Positions 7,946-16,831 are shown, counted from the first letter of the stretch. The stretch is DNA of 64,000 bases from JAAFHZ01 sp964247085 (GCA_964247085.1 CAXTSX010000017.1:1-64000); one strand, 5' to 3'. The notes: generated by a model not told the origin, from the sequence alone. Numbers and translations: made by a program.

Positions 7946-9220
7946 ATGGCTTCTTCTTCATCTTTTGTGGATATTTTCCGCAGCCGTAAAATGATTTCTT
8001 TGCTGCTGCTAGGTTTTGCTTCTGGACTACCAGCACAGGCATTGGATGGACCATTGCAGTTGTGGTTAAAAGAACAAAAAGTTGATGCTGCTCAGATTAC
8101 TGCGATCGGAGCCTTAGCAACTTTCCCCTACGCCTGGAAATTCATTTGGTCACCCTTTTTAGACAAATATGTCCCACCTTTTTTAGGACGACGACGGGGC
8201 TGGTTGCTGCTTACCCAAGCTATCTTGATTTTGCTGTTGTTACTGATGGCCACTCAGAATCCTAATCCCGGAAATCTGCAAGCTTTTACAGCAATCGCAG
8301 TATTAATTGGTTTTTTTAGTGCTTCCCAAGATATTGCCTCCGATGCTTATCGGACTGATGTTTTAGATAAAGATGATAAAGGAATAAAAGGTACGGGAAC
8401 AGCCTTATGGGTAAATGGTTTTCGCATTGCGGTGCTGATCGCCGGTAACTGGATCTTGGGTTTAGCTGATGTGAAAAATCCAAATCATTTATCCTGGAAT
8501 GCTATTTATGTGGTTATGGCTGGTTTGTTAGGTTTGGGAGTAATTGCTTCTTTATTTGCACCACAACCCATCGATGAAAATGTTGCTCCAGCATCAATGG
8601 CCGATGCGATCGTCTTACCCTTTAAGGATTTTTTCCAAAGAAAAACCGTGTCGGGTGGGCTAGCTATTCTGCTATATATTTTGGTCTATAAGCTGGGTGA
8701 CTACATGGTCAAATCTGTTTCCAAACTCTTTTTTAAAGATGTTGGTTTCAGTACTACTGATATTGGCAACATTGGAGCAATGGGATTGATTGCAGCCATT
8801 GTTGGATCCTTAGCTGGGGCGTGGTTGATGTCTAAAGTGAGTATGAATCGTGCTTTATGGTTATCGATCATCTTGCTGGCTGTAGGAACTTTACCCTATG
8901 TGTTACTTGCGCAGATTAACCAGCCAGATACCCGTTTGTTGTTACTCGCCGTAAATGCTGAATCCTTTTTTGCTGGTTTAGAATCTTTGGTGTTTGTGGC
9001 CTTTATGCAGCGTCTCTGCAACCAGCAGTTTTCGGCGACCCAATTTGCGTTGTTTTCTAGCTTTATGTTGGCAGGTCGTAGCTTTATTACTGGACCCATG
9101 GGTGGTATTTCCAAAAGCTTGGGTTGGACTAACTTCTTCTGGCTCAGCATCTTGGCTGCAATTCCTGGTCTGATCTTAATGACCTACATTGCTCCTTGGA
9201 ACGAAAGGGAAGCAACTTAG
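7946..9220 (+). CDS. MFS transporter, AmpG-like
   Basis: A 424-residue major-facilitator protein with about 12 membrane helices. The N-terminal GFASGLPAQALDGPLQLWLKE and TFPYAWKFIWSPFLDKY resemble AmpG, the inner-membrane importer of anhydro-muropeptides in peptidoglycan recycling. SASQDIASDAYRTDVL also matches. The substrate is inferred; related acetyl-CoA/drug transporters share these motifs. It ends at a strong shared terminator facing aqpZ. Confidence 0.82.
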   Translation: MASSSSFVDIFRSRKMISLLLLGFASGLPAQALDGPLQLWLKEQKVDAAQITAIGALATFPYAWKFIWSPFLDKYVPPFLGRRRGWLLLTQAILILLLLLMATQNPNPGNLQAFTAIAVLIGFFSASQDIASDAYRTDVLDKDDKGIKGTGTALWVNGFRIAVLIAGNWILGLADVKNPNHLSWNAIYVVMAGLLGLGVIASLFAPQPIDENVAPASMADAIVLPFKDFFQRKTVSGGLAILLYILVYKLGDYMVKSVSKLFFKDVGFSTTDIGNIGAMGLIAAIVGSLAGAWLMSKVSMNRALWLSIILLAVGTLPYVLLAQINQPDTRLLLLAVNAESFFAGLESLVFVAFMQRLCNQQFSATQFALFSSFMLAGRSFITGPMGGISKSLGWTNFFWLSILAAIPGLILMTYIAPWNEREAT

Positions 9221-9232
9221 TGAATTGCTAAA

Positions 9233-9261
9233 AAAAGGTCTACCTATTAGGTAGACCTTTT
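9233..9261. terminator. bidirectional terminator between the MFS gene and aqpZ
   Basis: A perfect 13-bp stem (9233-9245 with 9249-9261) with a 3-base loop. Its ends are A4 and T4 runs, so it works on both strands between two convergent genes. Confidence 0.9.
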
Positions 9262-9281
9262 GATGTGTATATGGACAGAAA

Positions 9282-10073
9282 TTAATTGTTAAAAGAACTC
9301 TTTTCTTCAAACATGCTGTAATAAAGGAATCCAGCCAGAACTGCACCCAGAATTGGCGCTAACCAAAATAACCAAACTTGGCCTAATAGCTCAGTTTTGC
9401 CAAAGATGGCGACAATGATAGCTGGCCCAGTACTCCGAGCCGGGTTCACAGAAGTATTGGTGATGGGAATGCTGATTAAGTGAATCAGAGTTAAAACCAA
9501 ACCGATCGGAATTGGGGCAAAACCCTGGGGGGCACGTTTGTCGGTAGCACCTAGAATGACAAATAGGAAAACGAAAGTAAGCAATACCTCGGTCATGAAA
9601 CAGGCAAACATCGAATATGCCTGGGGCGAATGTTGACCAAAGCCGTTGGTAGCTAAAGGCCCCGTCCCGGTGAGAGAGTAGCCCGCTTTACCACTAGCGA
9701 TCGCATAAATCCAGCCACCAGCTAAAGTCGCACCAGCTACTTGTGCAATGATGTAAGGCAGTAATTCTGAGGAGGGAAAGCGCTTGCCAGCCCACAATCC
9801 AAACGAAACAGCTGGATTGAGGTGACAGCCAGAAATATGACCAATAGCATAAGCCATCGTTAATACAGTCAAACCGAAAGCAACGGATACCCCAAAGGTA
9901 CCAATCCCTAAGGAAGCTTTAGCCGCAGCTGCTGTTGCAGCCGCTCCACCAGCGGCTGCAGCTTGGTTGTTTACTTCTGTATAGGCAGCAGCCAAAACGG
10001 CACTACCGCAACCACCAAACACCAACCAGAAGGTGCCAATAAATTCGGCCAGGCATTTTTTAATTAGTGACAT
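9282..10073 (-). CDS. aqpZ: aquaporin Z-type water channel
   Basis: A 263-residue MIP channel of the inner membrane. Both pore loops are present: HLNPAVSFG (residues 84-92) and TSVNPARST. The helix-5 stretch LTLIHLISIPITNTSVNP matches AqpZ and supplies the His and Arg of the water-selective filter. It is longer than E. coli AqpZ (231) because of an Ala-rich loop at about residues 36-53 between helices 1 and 2. AqpZ in cyanobacteria helps cells respond to osmotic change. The gene is monocistronic. Confidence 0.95.
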   Translation of the reverse strand: MSLIKKCLAEFIGTFWLVFGGCGSAVLAAAYTEVNNQAAAAGGAAATAAAAKASLGIGTFGVSVAFGLTVLTMAYAIGHISGCHLNPAVSFGLWAGKRFPSSELLPYIIAQVAGATLAGGWIYAIASGKAGYSLTGTGPLATNGFGQHSPQAYSMFACFMTEVLLTFVFLFVILGATDKRAPQGFAPIPIGLVLTLIHLISIPITNTSVNPARSTGPAIIVAIFGKTELLGQVWLFWLAPILGAVLAGFLYYSMFEEKSSFNN

Positions 10074-10214
10074 GTGATTATGGCTATGAGACCAGTTATA
10101 ACAGGGGTCATTTTAAACCAAATCAATCCTTCTTACCTCATTCGCTACACATAGTTAAACAGTGCGTTAGAATGATTCCTACTTAAATTATTTAGTGCAA
10201 GTCCTAAGTTATCT

Positions 10215-10796
10215 ATGCGTACAAGGGTGATCACTTGGCTCCGTGAGAATGTTTCTGAACACCGGGTGAACCATATTCTGGGTGTGGAAGCCATGTCGAT
10301 CGATCTCGCTAACCTCCACCATTTAGATGTGGAAAAAGCGGCGCTGGCCGGATTGATGCACGACCTGGCCAAATATTTTAAACCCCAGCGATTGTTGGCC
10401 ATGGCGCAGGCTGAAGGACTAGAATTGGATGAAGTAGATATTGCTACTCCGCACCTGCTTCATGCCGATGTGGGGTCAATTGTAGCTCGTGATGAATTTC
10501 AAGTTACCGACCCCGAAATTTTGCAAGCGATCGCTGACCATACCCTCGGTCGGCCAGGCATGTCAGCCCTGAGCTGTGTAGTTTTCTTAGCTGATAGCCT
10601 AGAACCTGGCCGAGGCGACGACGAAGCTTTGCAAACACTACGCCAAACTAGTTCTGAAGATCTAGTGAAAGCTGTGTGGCATACCTGCGACTATAGCCTG
10701 AAACATCTCATTGCTAATCGTAAACAAATTCATCCTCGCACAGTGCGGACGCGCAATTGGGCGATGACCACTGCTCTCCAACCCGCCACTGTCTAA
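10215..10796 (+). CDS. yqeK: YqeK family HD hydrolase (symmetrical Ap4A hydrolase)
   Basis: A 193-residue HD-domain protein. HRVNHILGVEAM, GLMHDLAKYF, HLLHADVG and IADHTLGR supply the metal ligands. The YqeK family hydrolyses diadenosine tetraphosphate to two ADP. It begins a plus-strand run with rsfS, CGLD27, asparaginase and folC. The yqeK-rsfS pairing is widely conserved in bacteria. The start ATG (MRTRVITWLREN) fits the family. Confidence 0.9.
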   Translation: MRTRVITWLRENVSEHRVNHILGVEAMSIDLANLHHLDVEKAALAGLMHDLAKYFKPQRLLAMAQAEGLELDEVDIATPHLLHADVGSIVARDEFQVTDPEILQAIADHTLGRPGMSALSCVVFLADSLEPGRGDDEALQTLRQTSSEDLVKAVWHTCDYSLKHLIANRKQIHPRTVRTRNWAMTTALQPATV

Positions 10797-10824
10797 AAAT
10801 ACAATAATAATTTATCAATAATCT

Positions 10825-11214
10825 ATGAACAGTACCTTGATGGCCAATCCTACCCTAACCTATACTAGCGAACAATTATCTCTGTTGGCTGCCGAAGCGG
10901 CGGACGATCGCAAGGCTGGCGATATGCTGTTGCTGAAAGTCTCTGAAGTATCTTTCATGGCAGACTATTTTTTGATAGTCACCGGCTACTCTCGGGCGCA
11001 ACTGCGGGCGATCGCCGAGTCGATTCAAGACAAGGTGAAAGAACATCTCAACATTGTGCCAATGAGTACCGAAGGTGCGGGCAAGGGTAATTGGGTATTG
11101 GTCGATTATGGGGATGTGATTGTGCATATCATGTCGCCAGACGATCGAGAGTTTTATAACCTAGAAGCTTTTTGGAGTCATGGTGAAGTTATTCCTCTGC
11201 CAGATTTTACCTAG
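10825..11214 (+). CDS. rsfS: ribosome silencing factor RsfS
   Basis: A 129-residue Iojap/RsfS protein. It binds uL14 on the large subunit and blocks joining of subunits when nutrients are low. Matches include KAGDMLLLKVSEVSFMADYF, GYSRAQLRAIAESI, GKGNWVLVDYGDVIVHIM and REFYNLEAFW. It lies 28 bases after yqeK and 10 before the CGLD27 gene. Confidence 0.95.
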   Translation: MNSTLMANPTLTYTSEQLSLLAAEAADDRKAGDMLLLKVSEVSFMADYFLIVTGYSRAQLRAIAESIQDKVKEHLNIVPMSTEGAGKGNWVLVDYGDVIVHIMSPDDREFYNLEAFWSHGEVIPLPDFT

Positions 11215-11224
11215 TTGAAAATAT

Positions 11225-11728
11225 ATGTCTAGTGTTTCTCCCTGTCCGGTGCCGAAGGAGCAGCAGCCTATTAACGAATATCAAGAATTGCAAGAATCTT
11301 GGTTTTTCAAGTGGGGTCAGCTGGCGGTGGTGGCTTATGGCTACAAGCTATTGCGGATTTGGCTGTTTGGCCTGGTGATTACGGCTCCCATTGCCGATGT
11401 TAGTTTTTCTTTGCGTCGCGAGCCATTGCATTTTGCCCTGGCTAGTATGGGCGGTGCCTTGATATTTGTAGCCCTGGCGGCTACCTACTTGTATACGGGC
11501 TGGCGGCATGTCGATCAAAGGCTGCGATCGGACGCAGTGTTCTATGAAGAATCTGGTTGGTATGATGGCCAGACTTGGACAAAAACCGCTGAGATATCAG
11601 CACGCGATCGGTTGCTAGCTGTCCATGAAGTGCAACCAGTGATTCGGCGCATTCAGCTCACTTTTTTATCCATGCTGGGAGCTATTGGTGCTGGTAGTCT
11701 AGTTTGGTTCATCAGTTCGATCGGTTAG
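11225..11728 (+). CDS. CGLD27 (DUF1230) family membrane protein
   Basis: A 167-residue protein conserved in cyanobacteria, algae and plants. Two membrane segments are visible (about 65-88 and 143-163), separated by a polar stretch with GWYDGQTWTKTAEISARDRL, the family signature. In plants CGLD27 is linked to photoprotection or iron response. The molecular role is unknown. It keeps the usual place between rsfS and the asparaginase gene. Confidence 0.87.
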   Translation: MSSVSPCPVPKEQQPINEYQELQESWFFKWGQLAVVAYGYKLLRIWLFGLVITAPIADVSFSLRREPLHFALASMGGALIFVALAATYLYTGWRHVDQRLRSDAVFYEESGWYDGQTWTKTAEISARDRLLAVHEVQPVIRRIQLTFLSMLGAIGAGSLVWFISSIG

Positions 11729-11768
11729 TTCTGCTAAAATATCGACTGCACTACAACAGAGAAATGGA

Positions 11769-12716
11769 ATGGCCAGAGGAAAACGCGCTCCAGAAATTAC
11801 CGTCAACCTGCTGCGGGAGGGTCTGGTCGAGTCTGTCCAACATGCTCAAGCGGTGGTCTGCGACTACCGTGGCCGGGTCTTGTCGGTGGCTGGCGATGCT
11901 GGTTATCCTACTTTTATTCGATCGGCACTGAAGCCTTTTCAAGCTCTAGCCGCCACTACCAGCGGTGTTTTAGAGCGCTATCAGTTAAGCGATCGAGATC
12001 TAGCGATCATGTGTAGCTCTCATGCTGGTGAAATTCACCATGCCAGGCAAGCATTCCATATTTTATGGCGAGCCGAATTAGAAACTAGCGATTTGCAGTG
12101 CCCGATTCCGGCTGGCAAAACCAGTCCGTTAGAGCACAATTGCTCCGGTAAACATGCGGGCATGTTGGCAACCTGCAAAGCTCATGACTGGCCGATTAGT
12201 AACTACCTGGAGCGCCATCATCCACTGCAAAAGTTGATTCAACAAAAGTTTGCTGATCTATTGAAAATGCCAGCGGAAGAGTTTATTGGAGCCTGTGATG
12301 ACTGCGGCGCGCCGACTTATCTTTTACAGCTAGATCATATGGCGATTTTGTACGCGCAGTTAGCCGCTGGGCAAAGCTTAGATCTAGAAAGAATCATGCG
12401 ATCGATGGTGCATTATCCCGAATTAATCGGTGGTGAGGGGCGCTTTGATACGGAGCTAATGCGCTTGACTCAAGGAGAATTGGTCAGTAAATCTGGCGCA
12501 GAAGGTATTCAGTGTGTGGGCAAAGTGGGCGAAGGCATGGGTTTGGCGATCAAGGCTAATGACGGCAGCGCTCGCAGTAAATATGCCACTGCCCTCTATC
12601 TATTGCAACAGATGGGCTGGATTAGTCCGGCTGTTTTTGAAACACTGGCAGCTAAGTTTATTAATGTGGGTCGGTTCACTAGACTAGATGTCTGTGGTGA
12701 GCTGACCATGGATTAA
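11769..12716 (+). CDS. L-asparaginase II family protein
   Basis: A 315-residue protein of the AnsA/asparaginase-II family (PF06089), unrelated to E. coli AnsB. Typical stretches are RSALKPFQALA, IMCSSHAGEIHHA, HNCSGKHAGMLA and DDCGAPTYLL. It is expected to release ammonia from asparagine in the cytosol. The ATG at 11769 (MARGKRAPE) follows a weak purine stretch. folC begins 3 bases after the stop. Confidence 0.88.
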   Translation: MARGKRAPEITVNLLREGLVESVQHAQAVVCDYRGRVLSVAGDAGYPTFIRSALKPFQALAATTSGVLERYQLSDRDLAIMCSSHAGEIHHARQAFHILWRAELETSDLQCPIPAGKTSPLEHNCSGKHAGMLATCKAHDWPISNYLERHHPLQKLIQQKFADLLKMPAEEFIGACDDCGAPTYLLQLDHMAILYAQLAAGQSLDLERIMRSMVHYPELIGGEGRFDTELMRLTQGELVSKSGAEGIQCVGKVGEGMGLAIKANDGSARSKYATALYLLQQMGWISPAVFETLAAKFINVGRFTRLDVCGELTMD

Positions 12717-12719
12717 GCG

Positions 12720-13964
12720 ATGGAAAAGTTGGTGGACTTGGATGCCATTTTGCTGCCTTGGCATCGATCAGGTGTCAAGCTGGGGCTAGAGAATATTAAA
12801 GAAGTGTTAGCGGCATTGGGCAGTCCCCACTGCGCCTTGCCGGTGGTGCATGTGGCGGGTACCAATGGTAAAGGCTCCACCTGTGCTTACTTAGCCAGTA
12901 TTCTCACAGCAGCGGGTTATAAAGTGGGCCGCTATACTTCGCCCCATTTAGTAGATTGGAACGAGCGAATTTGCATTGATGGCCAGCCGATCGAGACCGA
13001 TCGATTAACGGCGATTATTCATCAGATTCAAAATACTGCCACAGACAATGCCCTGACCAAGTTTGAACTAATTACTACTGCTGCTTGGCTGTATTTTGCC
13101 CAGGAGCAGGTCGATATCGCTGTGATTGAGGTGGGACTGGGCGGACGACTGGATGCCACGAACGTGATCGATCGACCGCTGGTGAGTGTGATTACCAGCA
13201 TTAGTCGGGAGCATTGGCAGCAGCTTGGCGAAACCATCCCCGAAATTGCCGCTGAAAAAGCCGGGATTATTAAATTAGGTTGTCCGGTGGTGATTGGTCA
13301 ACTGCCGCTAGCGGCGGTGACAGTGATTCGACAAAAAGCCGCTGATTTGCAGTGTGTGCTGACTCAGATTGAATTGGCTCGCGAACTCCAACCGGAGCCG
13401 CAGCGCCATGCTATAGCCTATGGTATTGAATATTCTTTACCGCTGTTGGGTGCTATCCAGCTCCATAACTCGGCACTGGCGATCGCCACCATCCAAATAT
13501 TACAAAAACAAGGCTGGCAAATTGATTTGGCCGCCATTCAGCAAGGTATGGCGCAGACCCAATGGCCAGGCAGATTGCAATGGACGATTTGGCAAGGCCA
13601 GCCCTTGCTAATTGACGGTGCCCACAATATAGAGTCGGCGATCGCCCTGCGCGGTTATGTGGATGCCTTGCAGAAGCCCGTGACCTGGGTGATCGGAATG
13701 CTGACGACCAAAGAACATTTGCCCATTTTGCAAGCATTGCTGCGGGTCGGGGATATTGTGCATTTTGTGCCTGTGCCCGATGAACTCACTGCCGATTCGG
13801 CTGAGTTGGTGAAAGTTGTTCGATCGATACACCCTGCCATGGAAGTTCATGCTCATTCGGACTGGCCAACTGGTCTGAATACTGCTTACCTCAGTCCTAA
13901 TTTGGTAGTGATGTCTGGCTCACTTTATTTGTTAGGCGACCTGTGGCGGAAGATTCGGTCATAG
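12720..13964 (+). CDS. folC: folylpolyglutamate/dihydrofolate synthase
   Basis: Adds glutamate to dihydropteroate and folates. The 414-residue Mur-ligase-type protein has the P-loop HVAGTNGKGSTCAYLASIL near residue 42, the VGLGGRLDATNVI Mg site, SREHWQQLGETIPEIAAEKAGI and LLIDGAHN. Length and start fit the family. Another folate gene, folK, is found at 24091 but not in the same operon. Confidence 0.95.
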   Translation: MEKLVDLDAILLPWHRSGVKLGLENIKEVLAALGSPHCALPVVHVAGTNGKGSTCAYLASILTAAGYKVGRYTSPHLVDWNERICIDGQPIETDRLTAIIHQIQNTATDNALTKFELITTAAWLYFAQEQVDIAVIEVGLGGRLDATNVIDRPLVSVITSISREHWQQLGETIPEIAAEKAGIIKLGCPVVIGQLPLAAVTVIRQKAADLQCVLTQIELARELQPEPQRHAIAYGIEYSLPLLGAIQLHNSALAIATIQILQKQGWQIDLAAIQQGMAQTQWPGRLQWTIWQGQPLLIDGAHNIESAIALRGYVDALQKPVTWVIGMLTTKEHLPILQALLRVGDIVHFVPVPDELTADSAELVKVVRSIHPAMEVHAHSDWPTGLNTAYLSPNLVVMSGSLYLLGDLWRKIRS

Positions 13965-14186
13965 TTTTTGCAAATATAATCAGCAATTAATCACACCTTA
14001 AGGAAAAATTAATAACCGCCGATCCTGGGGATCAGTAATGGTTTGGCGATCCCAGCCGTCTTGAAATACGGTTATCTGTAATGACCAGCACAAATTTCTC
14101 TCGAAAGAATGGGTACTATATAAATAGTGGTAGATCATCAGCCCAAAAAAGCCCCTTCTACCAATGTTGAATTATAGAATTTCTCA

Positions 14187-14372
14187 ATGGACCCTGCGCC
14201 GTCACCAAATAAATCTTTTAAATCTTTGCCTGCTAGTACCCATGCTTGGGAAGAAGTCTGGGGGACTGTAATTGCCCTCCTGACTCTAACTCTGCCAATT
14301 GCGGCGATCGCCACGTATTCGCCCAGCAGTCCCCCAGGGAATGTAGCCACCGAGGTTTCTATTGTGAAATAA
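14187..14372 (+). CDS. small single-helix membrane protein
   Basis: A 61-residue protein, not recognised. It has a polar, Ser/Pro-rich start (DPAPSPNKSFKSLPAS), one membrane helix at about 26-44 (WGTVIALLTLTLPIAAIA) and a short tail. Codon use and an internal GGCGATCGCC resemble neighbouring genes, and it sits 85 bases upstream of the ppa start. No ribosome site is evident. It may be a genuine short thylakoid or inner-membrane protein. The opposite strand also has a frame here, so confidence is moderate. Confidence 0.5.
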   Translation: MDPAPSPNKSFKSLPASTHAWEEVWGTVIALLTLTLPIAAIATYSPSSPPGNVATEVSIVK

Positions 14373-14457
14373 CCAGCACTTGCGGTGAGTGCGACGTTCT
14401 CCAAGTAAAATGTTCAAGGGATTAGTTCCTCGACGTTGTTATTTGGAGAATTTTACT

Positions 14458-14967
14458 GTGGATTTAGCGCGGATTCCGGCTCAACCAAAACCAGGGATTA
14501 TTAATGTCCTGATCGAAATTGCTGCTGGCAGCAAGAACAAGTATGAGTTTGACAAAGATTTGAATGCCTTTGCTCTCGATCGGGTGTTGTTCTCGTCAGT
14601 GCAGTATCCCTGCGATTATGGCTTCATTCCCAATACTTTAGGCGATGATGGCGATCCTTTGGATGCCATGGTGATCATGGATCAGCCAACTTTCCCTGGT
14701 TGTGTAATTGCTGCTCGTCCGATCGGCATGTTGGAAATGATTGATGGTGGCGATCGGGATGAGAAGATTTTGTGTGTACCGGATAAAGATCCGCGCTATG
14801 CTCAAGTCAAATCGATTAATGATATTTCCCAGCACCGTTTAGATGAAATCACTGAGTTCTTTAAAACCTACAAGAACCTAGAGAAGAAAGTAACTGAAAT
14901 CTTAGGCTGGAAAGACGCTAGTGAAGTTCAAGCACTAGTTAATAAGTGTATTGCTGCTTATAAGTAA
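14458..14967 (+). CDS. ppa: inorganic pyrophosphatase
   Basis: Hydrolyses pyrophosphate in the cytosol and drives biosynthesis forward. I start it at the GTG of V-D-L-A-R-I-P-A-Q: GGAGA lies 8 bases upstream (14445-14449), and cyanobacterial Ppa proteins begin MDLSRIPAQ. This gives 169 residues, the usual length. An in-frame ATG at 14389 would add 23 unrelated residues. The active site is seen as DGDPLDAMVIMD and VPDKDPRY, with YKNLEKK near the C-terminus. Confidence 0.96.
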   Translation: MDLARIPAQPKPGIINVLIEIAAGSKNKYEFDKDLNAFALDRVLFSSVQYPCDYGFIPNTLGDDGDPLDAMVIMDQPTFPGCVIAARPIGMLEMIDGGDRDEKILCVPDKDPRYAQVKSINDISQHRLDEITEFFKTYKNLEKKVTEILGWKDASEVQALVNKCIAAYK

Positions 14968-15043
14968 GAGATCCCCCTAGCCCCCTTAAAAAGGGGAATT
15001 AAGAAATTGGGCATTGCTGAATTCAAGTATGAAAATCGATTTT

Positions 15044-15141
15044 GCCCTCACCCCCAACCCCTCTCCCAAAATTGGGCGAGGGGAGCAATAATCCGATCCC
15101 CCTTCTCCCAAGTCTGGGAGAAGGGGCTAGGGGATGAGGGC
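15044..15141. repeat. composite palindromic repeat, copy B
   Basis: A 98-base element between ppa and panD whose ends pair (GCCCTCA with TGAGGGC). It contains two further inverted repeats built on CTCCCAA/TTGGG and CTCCCA/TGGGAG. It resembles the element at 39134-39215. A separate short hairpin (14982-14987 with 14991-14996) precedes it, close to the ppa stop, and may end ppa transcription. I do not believe the 65-codon frame crossing it. Confidence 0.75.
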
Positions 15142-15252
15142 GATTCATCTCTCCGCTCAGCAACGCCAAATTACTCTAGGGCTGAAATACGCTTTTTTCT
15201 CTAGCACTTAAGTGCTATCAATGGTAAGTGATTGTCCTTAATCTCCAACTCT

Positions 15253-15669
15253 ATGTACCGCACATTATTGTCTGGAAAAATTCATAGCTGTACTGTAACT
15301 GATGCCAATTTGCAGTACATGGGTAGTATTAGTATTGATGAACTATTGCTGCAAGCAGCTAACATCATTCCCTACGAGCAGGTGCAGGTTGTGAATGTCA
15401 ATAATGGTCAGCGTTTTGTGACCTATGCGATCGCTGCGCCAGCGGGTGAGGGATCGATCGAACTGAATGGAGCGGCGGCGCGGTTGGGTGAAAAAGGCGA
15501 TCGACTGATTATTATGACCTATGCCCAGTTTGATGCGGTGGAGATGGCCGATCATCGTCCCCAGGTGGTGATGGTGGACGATCGTAATAATTTAATTGAA
15601 GTTCGAGATTATGATGAGTTATTGGCGGGGCGAAATCCACCGTTGTTAAATAGTGCGGTGGTGCCATAG
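15253..15669 (+). CDS. panD: aspartate 1-decarboxylase
   Basis: Makes beta-alanine from aspartate for pantothenate and CoA. It is a pyruvoyl enzyme that self-cleaves between Gly and Ser; the site is seen as QYMGSISID (Gly24-Ser25). MYRTLLSGKIHSCTVTDANL is the normal N-terminus, so I take the ATG at 15253 (138 residues) over a TTG 21 bases upstream. The C-terminus is about 10-20 residues longer than in E. coli, as in other cyanobacteria. Confidence 0.95.
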   Translation: MYRTLLSGKIHSCTVTDANLQYMGSISIDELLLQAANIIPYEQVQVVNVNNGQRFVTYAIAAPAGEGSIELNGAAARLGEKGDRLIIMTYAQFDAVEMADHRPQVVMVDDRNNLIEVRDYDELLAGRNPPLLNSAVVP

Positions 15670-15708
15670 TCTTTAATAAGGATTGTTAAAATGAACTTGT
15701 ACTTGTGT

Positions 15709-15740
15709 AGCCTAAATACTTAATTTGTAAGTTTTAGGCT
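15709..15740. terminator. hairpin after panD
   Basis: AGCCTAAA at 15709-15716 begins a stem of about 13 bp with one bulged T and a short AT loop, closing at TTTAGGCT (15740). No T run follows. It is probably a 3' end or processing hairpin for panD. Confidence 0.4.
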
Positions 15741-15810
15741 GATAAGTGATCAACAATGGGTAAAATCTATAATAGAGATGTATCAGTAAGGCAGTTGCAT
15801 CATTGTGATT

Positions 15811-15945
15811 ATGTCGATTCAATACCACTTCCGTCCCGAGAAAGCTGTTGAAGCAGCAGCAATGTTTCTAAAGCTGCATGACAAGCCTATGTATTACCTG
15901 GGTTTGCTTAAGCTACTATAGTTTACAGACATGCCCGTGAAATAA
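15811..15945 (+). pseudogene. N-terminal remnant of a Panacea (SocA-like) domain protein
   Basis: An ATG at 15811 opens MSIQYHFRPEKAVEAAAMF, then LKLHDKPMYYLGLLKLL and a TAG. Panacea/DUF4065 proteins, often antitoxins or partners of toxins, begin this way and continue KLLY.AD. Here the codon at the Tyr position is the stop TAG, followed in frame by F-T-D and a second stop at 15943. This is a decayed gene, apparently killed by a nonsense change. A different frame then stays open from 15912 to 16094 (HAREINITKLAKENPLWKG and on) without an ATG; I do not recognise it. A TATAAT box lies at 15768-15773. Confidence 0.5.
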
Positions 15946-16192
15946 ATATTACCAAACTTGCGAAAGAAAACCCTTTATGGAAAGGATCTTGTTCTGTAGA
16001 TGTATTGCTTTCAATTCAAAAAGGTGGTTTAGTTTCTAGACAGTTGAAAAATAGATATAAAACTATTTTGAAAGCTCTCTTCGACATCACATAAAATTTT
16101 GGTTGCAAAAGTGAAGATGAAAGTTGTTTTGGTTAATATTAAACACTTGGAATAAGTATTTAAGTTGTTTGATCGCACCACCAAGAACTCGC

Positions 16193-16831
16193 CTAATAAT
16201 CGACCTGACTGATTAATAAATCCCGAATAATTGAATTATTCGGCAAAATATTGGCTTGTTGCAGATAGTTGGCCAGAGCGGAAGTCTCGATTGAATACTT
16301 GTGCCGACCTCGAAAAACGAACAAAATCGTCAAAATCATCTCTAAGGCATTAACTCGCAAATCTACTAAGCTACCGCCTATTTCTGGTGATAACAGCCGA
16401 GAAAAATTATTTTGAACCTGTGGATCACTATCAATTACTGCCGCAGAACGGAGAATGCAAAGACGATTTAGACCAAAATCCTTATAAGAAAATAAACGAT
16501 TGAGAGCAGTGCAAACCTCGTTAGCGGACGGCTCTGTTAACACTACTATTCCAACATTAATTGCTGTTTGTTCGATCGAACACAACAGCTGAAAATCAAT
16601 TAAACCTTGATTGAACTGAGCTGGTTCAACTTTCTGCAACTCTTGGACGACCACACCTTTGATCTTCTGACCTTTCAAAAAAGATAAACACAATAACAAG
16701 CCAGCGGCAATTATTTCCTTCTCTTGCATCAAATAGCGCATCGATGCCCGCACACTAGCGCCTTCATGCTCAAAAGCTTGCATTACCGACTCCACCTCTT
16801 GCTCCGATAATGACTTCTGTTCCAGGCTCAT
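16193..16831 (-). CDS. hypothetical protein, 212 residues
   Basis: Not recognised. It is a soluble, mostly helical protein with a charged N-terminus (SLSEQEVESVMQAFEHEG) and a hydrophobic stretch IIAAGLLLCLSFL near 45-57 that could be a buried helix. A later segment LRVNALEMILTILFVFRGRHKYS recalls a helical signalling or DNA-associated domain, but nothing firm. No partner is adjacent on the same strand. The gene lies between the Panacea remnant and divergent hisD. Codon use looks ordinary for the window. Confidence 0.65.
   Translation of the reverse strand: MSLEQKSLSEQEVESVMQAFEHEGASVRASMRYLMQEKEIIAAGLLLCLSFLKGQKIKGVVVQELQKVEPAQFNQGLIDFQLLCSIEQTAINVGIVVLTEPSANEVCTALNRLFSYKDFGLNRLCILRSAAVIDSDPQVQNNFSRLLSPEIGGSLVDLRVNALEMILTILFVFRGRHKYSIETSALANYLQQANILPNNSIIRDLLISQVDY

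Noticed and set aside
14138..14404. 88-codon minus-strand frame opposite the small membrane protein
   Set aside because: It overlaps the better plus-strand candidate and the ppa leader, and its product has no recognisable pattern.
15007..15204. 65-codon plus-strand frame between ppa and panD
   Set aside because: It runs across the composite palindromic repeat and codes low-complexity Pro/Arg sequence; no family match.
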